Part shown: piece by piece, positions 63,534 to 64,000 of the stretch
How positions within the stretch are numbered: position 1 is the first letter of the stretch
Layout of the letters: each line of letters starts with the position of its first letter
NCBI RefSeq assembly: GCF_027941955.1
Contig: NZ_CP115960.1
Location: 1,674,001 to 1,738,000, forward strand
From: Sphingomonas sp. 7/4-4
GTDB taxonomy: Bacteria; Pseudomonadota; Alphaproteobacteria; Sphingomonadales; Sphingomonadaceae
DNA length: 64,000 nucleotides
Direction: 5' to 3'
Position numbers and translations under genes: made by a program
Notes under the pieces: generated by a model
Seen by the model: the letters and a program-made list of their open reading frames with translations, nothing else
The model's database searches: none
Told to the model about the DNA's origin: nothing

Positions 63534-64000
63534 CGCGGATCGCAGTCATCGGCGCCGGCGCGATCGGTGGAACGCTCGCCGCGTGGCTGGCGCAGGGCCA
63601 TGACGTGACGGTCTGCGCGCGCACGCCGTTCGCCGATCTCGAGATCGAGAGCCCCGCAGGCACCATCCGCGCGACGCCGCGCATCCTCACCGATCCTGCG
63701 GAGGCGACCCCGGTGGATTGGGTGCTCACGACCACCAAGACCTATGACTGCGCGGCCGCGGCGGCATGGCTGCCGGGGCTGATGGCGCCCGGGACGCGGC
63801 TGGCAGTGATCCAGAACGGCGTCGAGCAACGCGAGCGCTTCCCGATGGTGCCGTCCGAACACATTGTCCCGGTGATCATCGACTTGCCCGCCGAACGCAC
63901 CGCCCCCGGCCGCATCGTCCAGCGCCGCGAGGGCACGATCCTCGTGCCCGACGGCGATGCGGGCGAGGCTTTCACCGCGTTGTTCGCCGAAACGGTGATC
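63530..64000 (+). CDS. Ketopantoate-reductase-like oxidoreductase (truncated by window end)
   Basis: 157 residues are visible. The N-terminal Rossmann motif IAVIGAGAIGGTLAAWLAQG is followed by VTVCARTPF, VLTTTKTYDCAAAAAWLPG and VIQNGVEQRERF, as in the PanE/ApbA family. PanE reduces ketopantoate with NADPH for pantothenate synthesis. Many paralogues have other roles, so the symbol is withheld. It is coupled to the DUF1993 gene by a 4-bp overlap. Confidence 0.82.
   Translation, partial: MTRIAVIGAGAIGGTLAAWLAQGHDVTVCARTPFADLEIESPAGTIRATPRILTDPAEATPVDWVLTTTKTYDCAAAAAWLPGLMAPGTRLAVIQNGVEQRERFPMVPSEHIVPVIIDLPAERTAPGRIVQRREGTILVPDGDAGEAFTALFAETVI

Overview
The window is GC-rich chromosomal DNA from an alphaproteobacterium, most likely a sphingomonad (Sphingomonas or a close relative). 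The evidence is the style of the TonB-dependent receptor, the small sphingomonad-type membrane proteins, the RpoB/RpoC/NusG/SecE sequences and the paired Crp-type regulators. No rRNA, tRNA, CRISPR array, integrase or transposase was recognised.

Layout. (1) 1-3226: the 3' part of a GH2 beta-galactosidase and a GH35-like beta-galactosidase. (2) 3333-23257: a large gene set that I read as a sigma-54-controlled organosulfur uptake and desulfurisation system. It has a TonB-dependent receptor; a seven-gene minus-strand operon (substrate-binding protein, two permeases, ATPase, nitroreductase, two flavin-dependent monooxygenases, one SsuD-like); a sigma-54 activator resembling SfnR; three proteins related to the sulfinate desulfinase DszB; a DszA/NtaA-like monooxygenase; a class II aldolase; and a heterodimeric ABC exporter. 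Four sequences with canonical -24/-12 spacing sit in front of its transcription units. (3) 23254-26880: a MocR regulator divergent from an MFS transporter, then an AraC regulator. (4) 26884-30976: an overlapping minus-strand operon (Tat-exported alpha/beta hydrolase, DUF4331, HupE-like, small membrane protein, DUF4198-like). (5) 31167-60796: the secE-nusG-rplKA / rplJL / rpoBC block. It is split by unrelated genes: 5.8 kb between rplA and rplJ (PilZ, TonB-like, L,D-transpeptidase, pectate lyase) and 11 kb between rplL and rpoB (membrane-bound regulator, TetR, VOC, M16 peptidase pair, CocE-type hydrolase, two paralogous proline-rich membrane proteins). (6) 60903-64000: a ParD-like antitoxin overlapping a methionine aminopeptidase, a Crp-type regulator with a remnant of a second copy, a DUF1993 protein and a truncated ketopantoate-reductase-like gene.

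How the genes may work together: the receptor and ABC importer would bring in a sulfur-containing organic compound. The flavin monooxygenases (with the nitroreductase possibly supplying reduced flavin) would oxidise it to a sulfinate or sulfonate, and the DszB-like proteins would bind or desulfinate it. The exporter could remove the desulfurised skeleton. The substrate cannot be read from the sequence.

Quality warning: at least 18 genes contain reading-frame breaks, including the essential rplK, rpoB and map. Almost all are single missing bases in short G or C runs. The few extra bases lie mostly inside GANTC, the CcrM methylation site. Correcting each break gives an exact multiple of three and family-typical proteins, so I treat these as probable consensus errors and not pseudogenes. 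Frameshifted genes are listed as CDS over their full reconstructed span.
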